From: G016234445 sp964438865
GTDB taxonomy: Bacteria > Chloroflexota > Dehalococcoidia > Tepidiformales > Tepidiformaceae
DNA: 64,000 nucleotides
Reading direction: 5' to 3'
Assembly (NCBI GenBank): GCA_964438865.1
Contig: CAYTMI010000001.1
Span: 310,001-374,000 of the forward strand
How positions within the stretch are numbered: the first letter of the stretch is position 1; each line of letters begins with the position of its first letter. Below the pieces are notes generated by a model. That model saw only the letters and a program-made list of their open reading frames with translations. It did not search any database and had not been told where the DNA came from. Positions 56,708 through 64,000 of the stretch are shown in pieces. The translations under genes and the position numbers were made by a program.

Positions 56708-58233
56708 TAACTCGCCACCCCCGGGAGGAGAGTCACGGTTGCGGCGATGCGGTCGATGAACGGCGCCCACCAGACGCCCATCACGACCATGGAGCCGATG
56801 AGCAGCGACCCTGCCATGTATTCATGGGGTGTCATGTCCTTGAGGCTGGACCAGCGGGGGTTGAAGGGTCCGAAGAAGACGATCGCGAACATCCGGAGCA
56901 TGTAGGCGGCGGCGAGGGCGGCGGCGAAGATGGCGAGGCCACCGAAGAGCGGGTAGGTCTGGAAGGTGCCGACGAAGATGTGGAATTCGGCGGTGAAGCC
57001 GCTCAGGGCGGGGAGGCCGACGTTCGCGAGGCCGGCAATGCTGTAGAAGACCACCCACATCGGCATGACCTTGCCGATGCCGCCGAAGTCCTTGAGGTCG
57101 CGGGTGTGCGCCTGGTCGTAGAGGGCTCCGATCAGGAGGAAGACGAGGGCCGTCATTACTCCGTGGCTGAACATCTGGAGGACGGCGCCGGTGATGCCGA
57201 TCGAGTTCATGGTCGCCAGGCCCATGAGCACGTAGCCCATGTGGCTGACGGAGCTGTAGCCGGAGATGAGCTTGAAGTCGCGCTGGGTGAGGGCGGCGAC
57301 GGCGCCGTAAACCGCACCGACAGTCCCGAGGACCATGAGGCCGGGCATCCAGAATTCCGCGCCCTCGGGCATCAGCTGGATGCCGAGGCGGATGATGCCG
57401 AAAGCCCCGAGCTTCATGAGGACGCCGGCGTGGACCATCGAGACGGCCGTGGGCGCGGACATGTGGCCGTCGGGAGACCATGTGTGGAGCGGCCAGAGGG
57501 CAGCGAGGACGCCGCAGCCGATGACCATGACCGGGAAGAACGTCTTCTGGAATTCGGGGCTGAGGGTGCCATCGGCGCCGGCCGCCCAGAGCGTGGGCAT
57601 GTCAAAGGTCCCGAGCCCGGCCTCATTGAAGACCGCGAAGATGCCGACCCAGACCAGCGCGGAGCCGCCGACCAGCATCAGGGTCAGCTTCATCGCGCCG
57701 TATTCCTTGCGGGTGGAGCCCCAGACGCCGATCAGCATGTAAAGGGGGACAACGGCGAGTTCGTAGAAGAAGAACCAGAAGAAGAGGTCGAGCGAGAAGA
57801 AGGTGCCGTAGACGCCGGCGACGAGCATCCAGAAGAGGACGAAGAAGTCTTTCGTCCGGAAGTCGAGCTTCCAGGAGACGAGGGTGCCGGCGAAGGCGAC
57901 GATTCCGGTGAGGAGGACAAGGAGTGCAGAGATGCCATCGACGCCGAGGCGGAGAGTGATGCCGCCGGGCCCAAGAAAGGCGGTGTTTTCGACCCAGGCG
58001 CGCTTGAACTCCATCTGGATGCCATGGCCTTCGGCGCTGAAGGCGGGGCCTTCGAACTGATAGGCAACGAAGATGTAGACGGAGGCGCCCAGCATGAGCG
58101 TGGCGAAGAAGAGCGAGATGTAGCGGACGGCCGTCTTCTGTTCGCCGGGGACGAAGAAGAGGATGAGCATCGCCGCCAGTGGAGCGATCAGGGTGGCGAG
58201 GACAACGTAGCCCTGGGCCTCATCGAAGGTCAT
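56707..58233 (-). CDS. nuoM: NADH-quinone oxidoreductase subunit M
   Basis: 508 residues, 14-helix antiporter-like subunit. Conserved FFYELAVVPLYMLIGVWG carries the key Glu; WSPDGHMSAPTAVSMVHAGVLMKLGAFGIIR and RDFKLISGYSSVSHMGYVLMG carry the channel Lys and His. Four bases separate it from nuoL and it overlaps nuoN by one. Confidence 0.96.
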   Translation of the reverse strand: MTFDEAQGYVVLATLIAPLAAMLILFFVPGEQKTAVRYISLFFATLMLGASVYIFVAYQFEGPAFSAEGHGIQMEFKRAWVENTAFLGPGGITLRLGVDGISALLVLLTGIVAFAGTLVSWKLDFRTKDFFVLFWMLVAGVYGTFFSLDLFFWFFFYELAVVPLYMLIGVWGSTRKEYGAMKLTLMLVGGSALVWVGIFAVFNEAGLGTFDMPTLWAAGADGTLSPEFQKTFFPVMVIGCGVLAALWPLHTWSPDGHMSAPTAVSMVHAGVLMKLGAFGIIRLGIQLMPEGAEFWMPGLMVLGTVGAVYGAVAALTQRDFKLISGYSSVSHMGYVLMGLATMNSIGITGAVLQMFSHGVMTALVFLLIGALYDQAHTRDLKDFGGIGKVMPMWVVFYSIAGLANVGLPALSGFTAEFHIFVGTFQTYPLFGGLAIFAAALAAAYMLRMFAIVFFGPFNPRWSSLKDMTPHEYMAGSLLIGSMVVMGVWWAPFIDRIAATVTLLPGVAS

Positions 58234-58237
58234 TGGG

Positions 58238-60163
58238 TTAGCCCCTCAGCCAGAGACCGGCGAGCGACAGGCCAATGACGCCGACGGCAATCGCCATCGC
58301 GTAGTTGGGCAAGCGGCCAGTCTGGAATAGTTTGAGAACGGAACCGGCGTATCCGGTGACTTCGGCGGTGCCGTTGACGCCAGTGTCGTTGACGACGTAG
58401 CGGTCGAACCAGGATGTGAGATAGCTGAAGCCGAGGACGCCGCGGTCGATGACGTACTGGTAGGCCTCGTCAACATAGAACTTGTTGCGGAGCGCGTCGT
58501 AGACTCGTGGCATCGCCTCCGCCAGCCGTGTCGAGCGTGCGATGCTGTTCCCCCAATAGACGTAGCCGCCAATCAGCACACCGGCGGCCGCCACTGCTAC
58601 TGACGCGCCGGCGAGCGCCCAGTCGATGGCGTAACGCTCCGGCTCCTCAAGGAACACGAACTCCCCGATGCCGCCGGGAAAACCGAGCGCGCTGCCGACG
58701 CCGTGCCAGATCACGAAGCCAGAGACCACCGCGAAGACGCAGAGAAAGATCAGCGGCCCGGTCATGACCAGCGGCGTCTCTTTCGCCTGTTCATGGACGT
58801 GGCGATCCCTGGGTTCGCCCATGAAGGTGCGGATGAACAGGCGCACCATGAAGATGCCCGTGGCGAACACCGCGAGCATCGCCAGCGCGAGCGCCCAGAG
58901 ACCCCACTCGTGGTTCACCGAGGCGAACAGCTCGTCCTCGCTCCAGAACATGGCCAGGGGCGGCAGCCCGGCAAGCGCAAGCGTCGCCACAAAGAAGGTG
59001 GTGCCGGTGATCGGCATCTTCTTCCAGAGCCCGCCCAACTTGTCCATCTCCTGGTTGTGGTGCGTTCCCAGGATGACCGACCCGCTGCCGAGGAACAGCA
59101 ACGCCTTCACGAAAGCGTGCGTCATCAGGAGGAACATGGCCGCCGCGGCTGAGCCGCTGCCCAGGGCGACGAACATGAGGCCCAGCTTGCCGACAGTCGA
59201 GTAGGCAAGGACACGCTTGATGTCGGTCTGAGCAAAAGCGACGAACGACGAGAGGACCGCGGTGACCAGGCCGACAACGGTGATGATCAAGAGCATGTCG
59301 ACCTGTTCGAAGCCGGGCAGTTCGGCGAGTGCAAAGACGGGCAGCATCCGGGCCGTCAGGTAGACGCCGGCGACGACCATGGTCGCGGCGTGAATGAGGG
59401 CGCTGACCGGGGTCGGGCCCTCCATCGCATCGGGGAGCCAGACGTGGAAGGGAACCTGGGCGCTCTTGCCCATGGCCCCGAGGAACATGCAGAAGGAGCC
59501 GACGAAGAGGTAGGTGGCGCTGATGTGACCCTCTTCGGCGAGTTGGATGATCTCCTGGATGTCGAAGGTCCCGGTGGCTTTCCAGAACGTGAGGATGCCG
59601 ATGAGGAGGCCAACGTCGCCGACGCGGGTGGTGATGAACGCCTTCTTCGCGGCCTCGGTGGCGCTGCGCTTTTCCCAGTAGAAGCCGATGAGGAGGAAAG
59701 AGCAGACGCCGACGAGTTCCCACGAGATGTAGAGGAGGAGGAGGTTGTCGGCCATCACCAGCAAGAGCATGGATGCGACGAACAACTGGAGCACGGCGAA
59801 GAACCAGTAGTAGCGCGGCTCACCCTTCATGTAGCCGATGGAGAAGATGTTCACCATCAGGGCGACGCTGGTGACGACCAGGAACATGACTATCGTGATC
59901 GGGTCGACGTAGGTGCCCATGCGCAGTTCGAAGGTCCCAATCGTGGACCAGTCGATCGAAGCCGTTACGGCGAGCACGTGGGCTTCGGCGTCGAAGACAT
60001 CGAGGAAGTCGGGGAGGATTGCGAAGAAGAGGACGAAGGAAGCGCCGGTGGCGAGGACGCCGAGGTAGTCTCCGCCGCGGGGGATGAAGCGGCCGGCGAA
60101 GGCGATGACGAAGAACATCCCCGCCGGGATCGCCGCGAGCAGCCAGGAGTATTCGGGATTCAT
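58238..60163 (-). CDS. nuoL: NADH-quinone oxidoreductase subunit L
   Basis: 641 residues. Antiporter-like core (YISWELVGVCSFLLIGFYWEK with channel Glu; HVWLPDAMEGPTPVSALIHAATMVVAG; QTDIKRVLAYSTVGKLGLMF) followed by the lateral helix and a final membrane helix (MAIAVGVIGLSLAGLWLRG). ATG 60163; 19 bp from nuoK. Proton translocation in the membrane arm. Confidence 0.96.
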   Translation of the reverse strand: MNPEYSWLLAAIPAGMFFVIAFAGRFIPRGGDYLGVLATGASFVLFFAILPDFLDVFDAEAHVLAVTASIDWSTIGTFELRMGTYVDPITIVMFLVVTSVALMVNIFSIGYMKGEPRYYWFFAVLQLFVASMLLLVMADNLLLLYISWELVGVCSFLLIGFYWEKRSATEAAKKAFITTRVGDVGLLIGILTFWKATGTFDIQEIIQLAEEGHISATYLFVGSFCMFLGAMGKSAQVPFHVWLPDAMEGPTPVSALIHAATMVVAGVYLTARMLPVFALAELPGFEQVDMLLIITVVGLVTAVLSSFVAFAQTDIKRVLAYSTVGKLGLMFVALGSGSAAAAMFLLMTHAFVKALLFLGSGSVILGTHHNQEMDKLGGLWKKMPITGTTFFVATLALAGLPPLAMFWSEDELFASVNHEWGLWALALAMLAVFATGIFMVRLFIRTFMGEPRDRHVHEQAKETPLVMTGPLIFLCVFAVVSGFVIWHGVGSALGFPGGIGEFVFLEEPERYAIDWALAGASVAVAAAGVLIGGYVYWGNSIARSTRLAEAMPRVYDALRNKFYVDEAYQYVIDRGVLGFSYLTSWFDRYVVNDTGVNGTAEVTGYAGSVLKLFQTGRLPNYAMAIAVGVIGLSLAGLWLRG

Positions 60164-60182
60164 GAGAGTGCGGCTGCCCCTT

Positions 60183-60491
60183 CTACCACTTCATGAGTGC
60201 CGCTTCGTCCACGTTCGAGGTGGCGCGATTGCGGAACAGGCGGATGACGATAGCCAACGCCAGGCCGACTTCGGCGGCGGCGACGGTGATGACGAAGATG
60301 GCGAAGATGGCGCCGGTGATCTTGCCGGGGTCCAGGTAGGCGGCGAAGGCGACGAAGTTCAGGCTGACGGCGTTGAGCATGAGTTCGACGCTCATGAGGA
60401 TGAGCACCGCGTTCCGCCGCGCGAGCACTCCATAGACGCCGAGCGAGAAGAGGATGGCGCTGAGGACGAGGTAGTTTTCCAGCGGGACCAT
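60183..60491 (-). CDS. nuoK: NADH-quinone oxidoreductase subunit K
   Basis: 102 residues, three helices, with the two buried Glu of the family (LMSVELMLNAVSLNFVAF and VAAAEVGLALAIVI). Standard length. Two bases from nuoJ, 19 from nuoL. Confidence 0.96.
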   Translation of the reverse strand: MVPLENYLVLSAILFSLGVYGVLARRNAVLILMSVELMLNAVSLNFVAFAAYLDPGKITGAIFAIFVITVAAAEVGLALAIVIRLFRNRATSNVDEAALMKW

Positions 60492-60493
60492 GG

Positions 60494-60991
60494 CTAGTCG
60501 TCCTCCTGCCGGGCAAGGATGATGGCCCCGACCAGGGCTACCAGCAAGACGACGGAAGCGATGACGAAGGGCGCCCCGAAGTCCATGAAGAGCCGCTCGC
60601 TGATCGGCGTGACGGTGATGATCTGGGGGAGGTCATCGGTGTCGCCGGGCCATTTCGTGTCCACGGCGACGGTTACGAGGATGAGGAGAAGGCCCACCCC
60701 TGCAGCCGCCGCGAATGGCGCCTGGGGTCCGTTGAGCTTCTCGGTCACGGTGCCGCCGCCGCGCGTGAGCATGAGCGCGAGGAGGATGAGGACGGTAACG
60801 GCGCCGCCATAGATGAGGAACTGTACGAGGGCGAGAAATTCGACCGTGAGGAAGACGTACATCGCGCCCACACCGGAGAGGCTGAGGATGAGGAAGATTG
60901 CTGAATGGATGACCGTGCGCGCCGTGACGACGCCGATCGAGACGGCGACGATTGCCACGGCGAACACCCACCAGAGAACTTCTGTCGCCAT
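60494..60991 (-). CDS. nuoJ: NADH-quinone oxidoreductase subunit J
   Basis: 165 residues, five helices (IHSAIFLILSLSGVGAMYVFL, FLALVQFLIYGGAVTVLILLALML, FAAAAGVGLLLILVTVAV). The YGGAVTVL helix with a pi-bulge is the family mark. ATG shares one base with the nuoI stop (TAATG). Confidence 0.95.
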   Translation of the reverse strand: MATEVLWWVFAVAIVAVSIGVVTARTVIHSAIFLILSLSGVGAMYVFLTVEFLALVQFLIYGGAVTVLILLALMLTRGGGTVTEKLNGPQAPFAAAAGVGLLLILVTVAVDTKWPGDTDDLPQIITVTPISERLFMDFGAPFVIASVVLLVALVGAIILARQEDD

Positions 60992-62349
60992 TAGCCTTGC
61001 CCCCCGGAAGCGACGGGGCTGCCCAGTTCGGCGAGGGTAGCCATCACGTCATCCGGGATGGCCTCGCCGGCGTCGAGTGCTTGGTTCGCCTTGCGCTCGG
61101 CACGCATGCGGCGGGCGCGGACCTTTTCGTAGGAGTTCGGGTCGCCCTTGGGGCCAATGCCAATCCCGGGCGGGAAGACCATGCCGCCGTCCCCGGCCTC
61201 AGCGGCGGGGGCAGCGGCGCCACCAGCCTCGGCGGCGGGAGCAGAGCCCGCGAGGGTGGCCCAGATGGTCCCGCCGGGGGCCAGGTCGCTGCCGAGGTCG
61301 TAGAGCGTCTTCGCGAGGTCGTCGGGGATCGCTTCGCCGGCGGTGCTGACTTCCTTGCACTGGCGCTCGGCGCGCATCCGGCGGGCGCGCACCTTCTCGG
61401 CGGAGTTGGGGTCGCCCTTGGGGCCATCGCCGACGCCGGGCGGGAAGCGCATGCTCCCGTCGGGGTTGGTGCCGGTCAGGGGCTCGCCGCCGACGCCCGC
61501 AACCGCTGCGCTACCGGCGGCCGCGGCGGCGCCCGCGCCCCCCGGCTTCATCGCGCTGTACTTTGCGATGGCGTCGAGGACCTCCTGGGGCACGGGCTCG
61601 CCACGGTCCTGGTGTTCCTTCGCCTGGCGTTCGGCACGCATCCGCCTGGCGCGGATCTTGGATTCGGAGAGTGCCTCTTCGGCTTCGGCGCCGGCCGCAC
61701 CGGCAGCGGTGGCGGCCCTGGGGGCTTCCTTCGGGGCTTCGACTTCGCGTTCCTTGATCCCGGCGGGGAGGCCGTGGGCGACGCGGTCGAGGGCAGCGGC
61801 GCGAGCTTCGGGGCGGGCGCCAAGCATGCGCGGGACCGGCGGCTCCTTGCCTCCGACCTTAGCCACGTTCGCGTCGAGGTCATCGGCGGGGTGATAAGGC
61901 GCCGGGAGGAGGCCGCTGTGGGAGACCTTCAGGAGGTCGTCAATGTCCTTGTGGAGGTCGCGGCGGTCGTAGGCGACGTGTTCGAAGCCTCTCCAGGTGT
62001 TGTCCATGACGATCGCTTCGAAGTTGCAGACTTCCACGCAGATGTTGCAGCGCATGCAGCGGCCGTAGTCGATCCAGAATTTCTGGATGATCTTACGGCG
62101 GTTGCTTTCGCCGGTGGCGTACTTGGGGTTGTCGCCCATCACGGCGGTCATGCAGTCCACCGGGCAGTTGCGGACACAGACCATGCAGCCCGTGCAGAAG
62201 GGTTCGTCGTGTTCGAAGTCCCAGGTGAGGACGGGGAAGCTGCGCTGGCGGACGGGCAGGGGGTGGCGCTCGTCCGGGTACTGGATCGTCACCGGCTTGC
62301 GCATGGCGACGGAGAGGGTAGTGGCAAGGCCCTTGAGGATACCTTTCAT
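60991..62349 (-). CDS. nuoI: NADH-quinone oxidoreductase subunit I with long repetitive C-terminal extension
   Basis: 452 residues; NuoI is normally about 160-220. Residues 1-150 are a standard two-cluster ferredoxin: Cys52, 55, 58, 62 and Cys98, 101, 104, 108 (the last followed by Asn, not the usual Pro). They pass electrons along the N6a/N6b clusters to quinone. From about 228 come three repeats with core RARRMRAERQ or RARRMRAERK (233, 321, 411), each followed by a GEPVP or GEAIP turn and a helix. Repeats 2 and 3 also share FPPG and GPKGDPNS, period 90. Ala/Gly/Pro-rich linkers join them. ATG overlaps nuoH by four bases. The extension has no recognised function. Confidence 0.93.
   Translation of the reverse strand: MKGILKGLATTLSVAMRKPVTIQYPDERHPLPVRQRSFPVLTWDFEHDEPFCTGCMVCVRNCPVDCMTAVMGDNPKYATGESNRRKIIQKFWIDYGRCMRCNICVEVCNFEAIVMDNTWRGFEHVAYDRRDLHKDIDDLLKVSHSGLLPAPYHPADDLDANVAKVGGKEPPVPRMLGARPEARAAALDRVAHGLPAGIKEREVEAPKEAPRAATAAGAAGAEAEEALSESKIRARRMRAERQAKEHQDRGEPVPQEVLDAIAKYSAMKPGGAGAAAAAGSAAVAGVGGEPLTGTNPDGSMRFPPGVGDGPKGDPNSAEKVRARRMRAERQCKEVSTAGEAIPDDLAKTLYDLGSDLAPGGTIWATLAGSAPAAEAGGAAAPAAEAGDGGMVFPPGIGIGPKGDPNSYEKVRARRMRAERKANQALDAGEAIPDDVMATLAELGSPVASGGQG
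61000..61662 (-). repeat. Three coding repeats in the nuoI extension
   Basis: Repeat 1 covers 61552-61662, repeat 2 about 61270-61449, repeat 3 about 61000-61179. Repeats 2 and 3 are offset by exactly 270 bp and are the most similar, so the last duplication is recent or under selection. All stay in frame. Confidence 0.8.
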
Positions 62350-63509
62350 CGGACGGGCACCTGGACCTGGCGATAGGCGCCGACGAGGCTCTGCTTCGGC
62401 CGGCGAAGGGCGCGGGTGATGACGATGGCGACGAGCATGACGGCGCCGATGCCGCTGGTGAGGGTGAGCAGCTCCTCGGGCCATTCGTAGACGAGGATGA
62501 AGCCGTTGGCGAGGAGCTGGACGATGCTCATGGGGAGCAGCACCTTCCAGCAGAAGCTCATCAACTGGTCGATCCGGAGGCGGGGCACCGTGGTGCGCAC
62601 CCAGAAGATGATGAGGATGAGGAAGAAGCTCTTGCCGAGGGTGAGGGCGAGCTGCCAGCCCCAGCCAATGTCGTGGCCGCCGGGCCATTCCCAGCCGCCG
62701 AGGAAGACGATCGAACCGAAGATGCTGAACGCCCAGAGCGCCGCGTATTCGGTGAGCTGGAACATGGACCAGCGGATGCCGGAGAACTCGACGAAGTAGC
62801 CGCCGACGATTTCGGATTCGGCGACGGGGATGTCGAAGGGGGCGCGGTGGAGTTCGGAGAGCATGGCCGTGAAGAAGATGAGGAAGGCGAGGGGCTGGAG
62901 AACGATGAAGGGCCTGTCCTCCTGGAGCGCGGCGATGACGTTGAGGTTGAGGGCGTAGTCGCCGGGGGCGTGGGCGCCGGCAACCATCGCCACGGCAAGG
63001 AGGCTGAGGACGAGCGGGATTTCGTAGCTGATCATCTGGGCGGCGGCGCGGACGCCACCAAGGAGGGCGTACTTATTCCCGGAACCGAGGCCCGCCATCA
63101 TGATCCCGACGATGTTCAGGCCGAGCACGGCGAAGACGAAGAACATCCCCAGGGCGAGGTTGCGGACGCCCCAGTTCTCCGCGAAGGGCAGGGTGACCAG
63201 CACCATGAGGACGGGGATGAAGGTGGCGAAGGGCGCGAATTCGAAGACCCAGCGATCGGCGTTGGTCGGCCGGATGTCTTCCTTGCCGATGAGCTTGATG
63301 GCGTCGGCGAAGCTCTGCCAGAGGCCGTAGGGGCCGGTACGCATGGGCCCGAGGCGCTGCTGCATCCGGGCCACGACCTTGCGTTCGCCATAGATGAGGT
63401 ACATGACGACGAGGGTCATGGCGAGCACGATCAGCACCGTGCGGATGACGACGTCGAGCCAGTTCCAGATACCGAAGATCGGGTCGCCGAATTCGACGTA
63501 GGGGCTCAC
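62346..63509 (-). CDS. nuoH: NADH-quinone oxidoreductase subunit H
   Basis: 387 residues, eight helices. YGERKVVARMQQRLGPMRTGPYGLWQSFADAIKLIGKE is the quinone-channel loop, and SELHRAPFDIPVAESEIVGGYFVEFSGIRW the conserved acidic loop. Starts GTG 63509 overlapping the nuoD stop (GTGA). Forms the quinone entry site with NuoD and NuoB. Confidence 0.96.
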   Translation of the reverse strand: MSPYVEFGDPIFGIWNWLDVVIRTVLIVLAMTLVVMYLIYGERKVVARMQQRLGPMRTGPYGLWQSFADAIKLIGKEDIRPTNADRWVFEFAPFATFIPVLMVLVTLPFAENWGVRNLALGMFFVFAVLGLNIVGIMMAGLGSGNKYALLGGVRAAAQMISYEIPLVLSLLAVAMVAGAHAPGDYALNLNVIAALQEDRPFIVLQPLAFLIFFTAMLSELHRAPFDIPVAESEIVGGYFVEFSGIRWSMFQLTEYAALWAFSIFGSIVFLGGWEWPGGHDIGWGWQLALTLGKSFFLILIIFWVRTTVPRLRIDQLMSFCWKVLLPMSIVQLLANGFILVYEWPEELLTLTSGIGAVMLVAIVITRALRRPKQSLVGAYRQVQVPVR

Positions 63510-64000
63510 TTGTCCACCTCGCCCAGGACGATATCGAGGGAGCCGAGGATGATGATCGCGTCGGCGACGTAGTTGCCGACGACCATCTCCCGGAGGGCCG
63601 CCAGGTTGCAGAAGGACGGCGACCGCAGCTTCATCCGGTAGGGCTTGTTGCCTCCGCGGGCGAGGGCGTAGACGCCGTATTCGCCCTTGGTGCCCTCATT
63701 GCGGAGATAGCATTCGCCGTTGTCGATGCGAAGGTTCTTGGGCAGCTTCGGGTTGAGGACAAGCCCGGGCTCGATCTGTTCGAGGCACTGTTCGACGATC
63801 TTGGCGCTCTGGTACATCTCCGCGAGGCGCACGAAGTAGCGGTCGAAGACGTCGCCCTGGCGCCCGGCCGGTATGTCGAACGTGAGCCGGGGGTAGATGG
63901 AATAGGGCTCGGCCTTGCGGAGGTCCCAGGGGAGGCCAGTGGCGCGGAGCACGGGGCCGGTAACTCCCATGTTGATGGCGCGGTCGGTGGTCAGCGGGCT
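63506..64000 (-). CDS. nuoD: NADH-quinone oxidoreductase subunit D, C-terminal part (5' end outside window)
   Basis: About 164 residues to the window edge. TDRAINMGVTGPVLRATGLPWDLRKAEPYSIY is the conserved core of the 49-kDa subunit, and SFCNLAALREMVVGNYVADAIIILGSLDIVLGEVDK (split here across the C-terminus) is the diagnostic end. The peripheral-arm subunit that binds quinone head group. Coupled to nuoH. Confidence 0.95.
   Translation of the reverse strand, partial: SPLTTDRAINMGVTGPVLRATGLPWDLRKAEPYSIYPRLTFDIPAGRQGDVFDRYFVRLAEMYQSAKIVEQCLEQIEPGLVLNPKLPKNLRIDNGECYLRNEGTKGEYGVYALARGGNKPYRMKLRSPSFCNLAALREMVVGNYVADAIIILGSLDIVLGEVDK

Overview
The window is GC-rich (roughly two thirds G+C by eye), densely coded and free of rRNA or tRNA genes. 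It reads as chromosome of a free-living bacterium that is probably a member of the Chloroflexota, near Dehalococcoidia or Tepidiformia. This is inferred from the gene set, not from a search: an R3H/AAA protein of the Ycf45 type beside tmk, a CysO-CysM-MoeB sulfur-carrier route, complex I in the order nuoD-H-I-J-K-L-M-N, a secreted protein ending in a short LFVPG tail, and several starts with no Shine-Dalgarno site but a -10-like hexamer 6-8 nt upstream (candidate leaderless mRNAs).

Layout. 1-3727: end of a glycosyltransferase, a Tat-exported DUF2334 deacetylase-like protein and a UDP-GlcNAc 2-epimerase. 3829-7450: moaA and a 2-hydroxyacid dehydrogenase, once neighbours, now separated by about 1.5 kb of tailed-phage DNA (3' part of a portal gene, a zinc-ribbon gene, 5' part of a prohead protease) between two copies of a palindromic repeat. 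7570-16928: general metabolism (glutamate dehydrogenase, PEP-utilising-type protein, MFS carrier, two GGDEF-like proteins, dehydrogenase, acetyltransferase, aminotransferase). 16934-25466: a minus-strand surface-polysaccharide locus encoding UDP-sugar 6-dehydrogenase, 3-dehydrogenase, aminotransferase, hexapeptide N-acetyltransferase, a WbpM-like membrane dehydratase/epimerase and a phosphoglycosyl transferase. With the 2-epimerase at 2501 these match all five steps of the WbpA-B-E-D-I route to UDP-2,3-diacetamido uronic acid.

25556-26165 is a VapBC module. 26329-30176 is a cysteine operon: Rrf2 regulator behind a perfect palindrome, cysK, a CysO-MoeB fusion, free CysO and cysM. 30259-35549 holds an orphan DUF433 antitoxin-like gene, an SDR with an altered active site, a DinB-like protein and a MacB/DevAC-type ABC exporter. 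35790-39659 runs pdxT, GNAT, Ycf45-like ATPase, tmk; tmk has no ATG, GTG or TTG start and appears to begin at ACG. 39667-48160 holds catabolic and secreted enzymes. 48241-53661 holds murJ, a YprB-like nuclease, a pseudo-receiver regulator, a carbohydrate-binding secreted protein and an isolated phage adaptor-like gene. 53674-64000 holds an MFS carrier and the distal complex I operon, whose NuoI carries a repetitive C-terminal extension of about 220 residues.

The best leads are the phage insert with its flanking repeats, the NuoI extension, the ACG start of tmk, the leaderless start signals, and a hairpin repeat present three times, always between convergent genes. No CRISPR array, transposase or integrase was seen.
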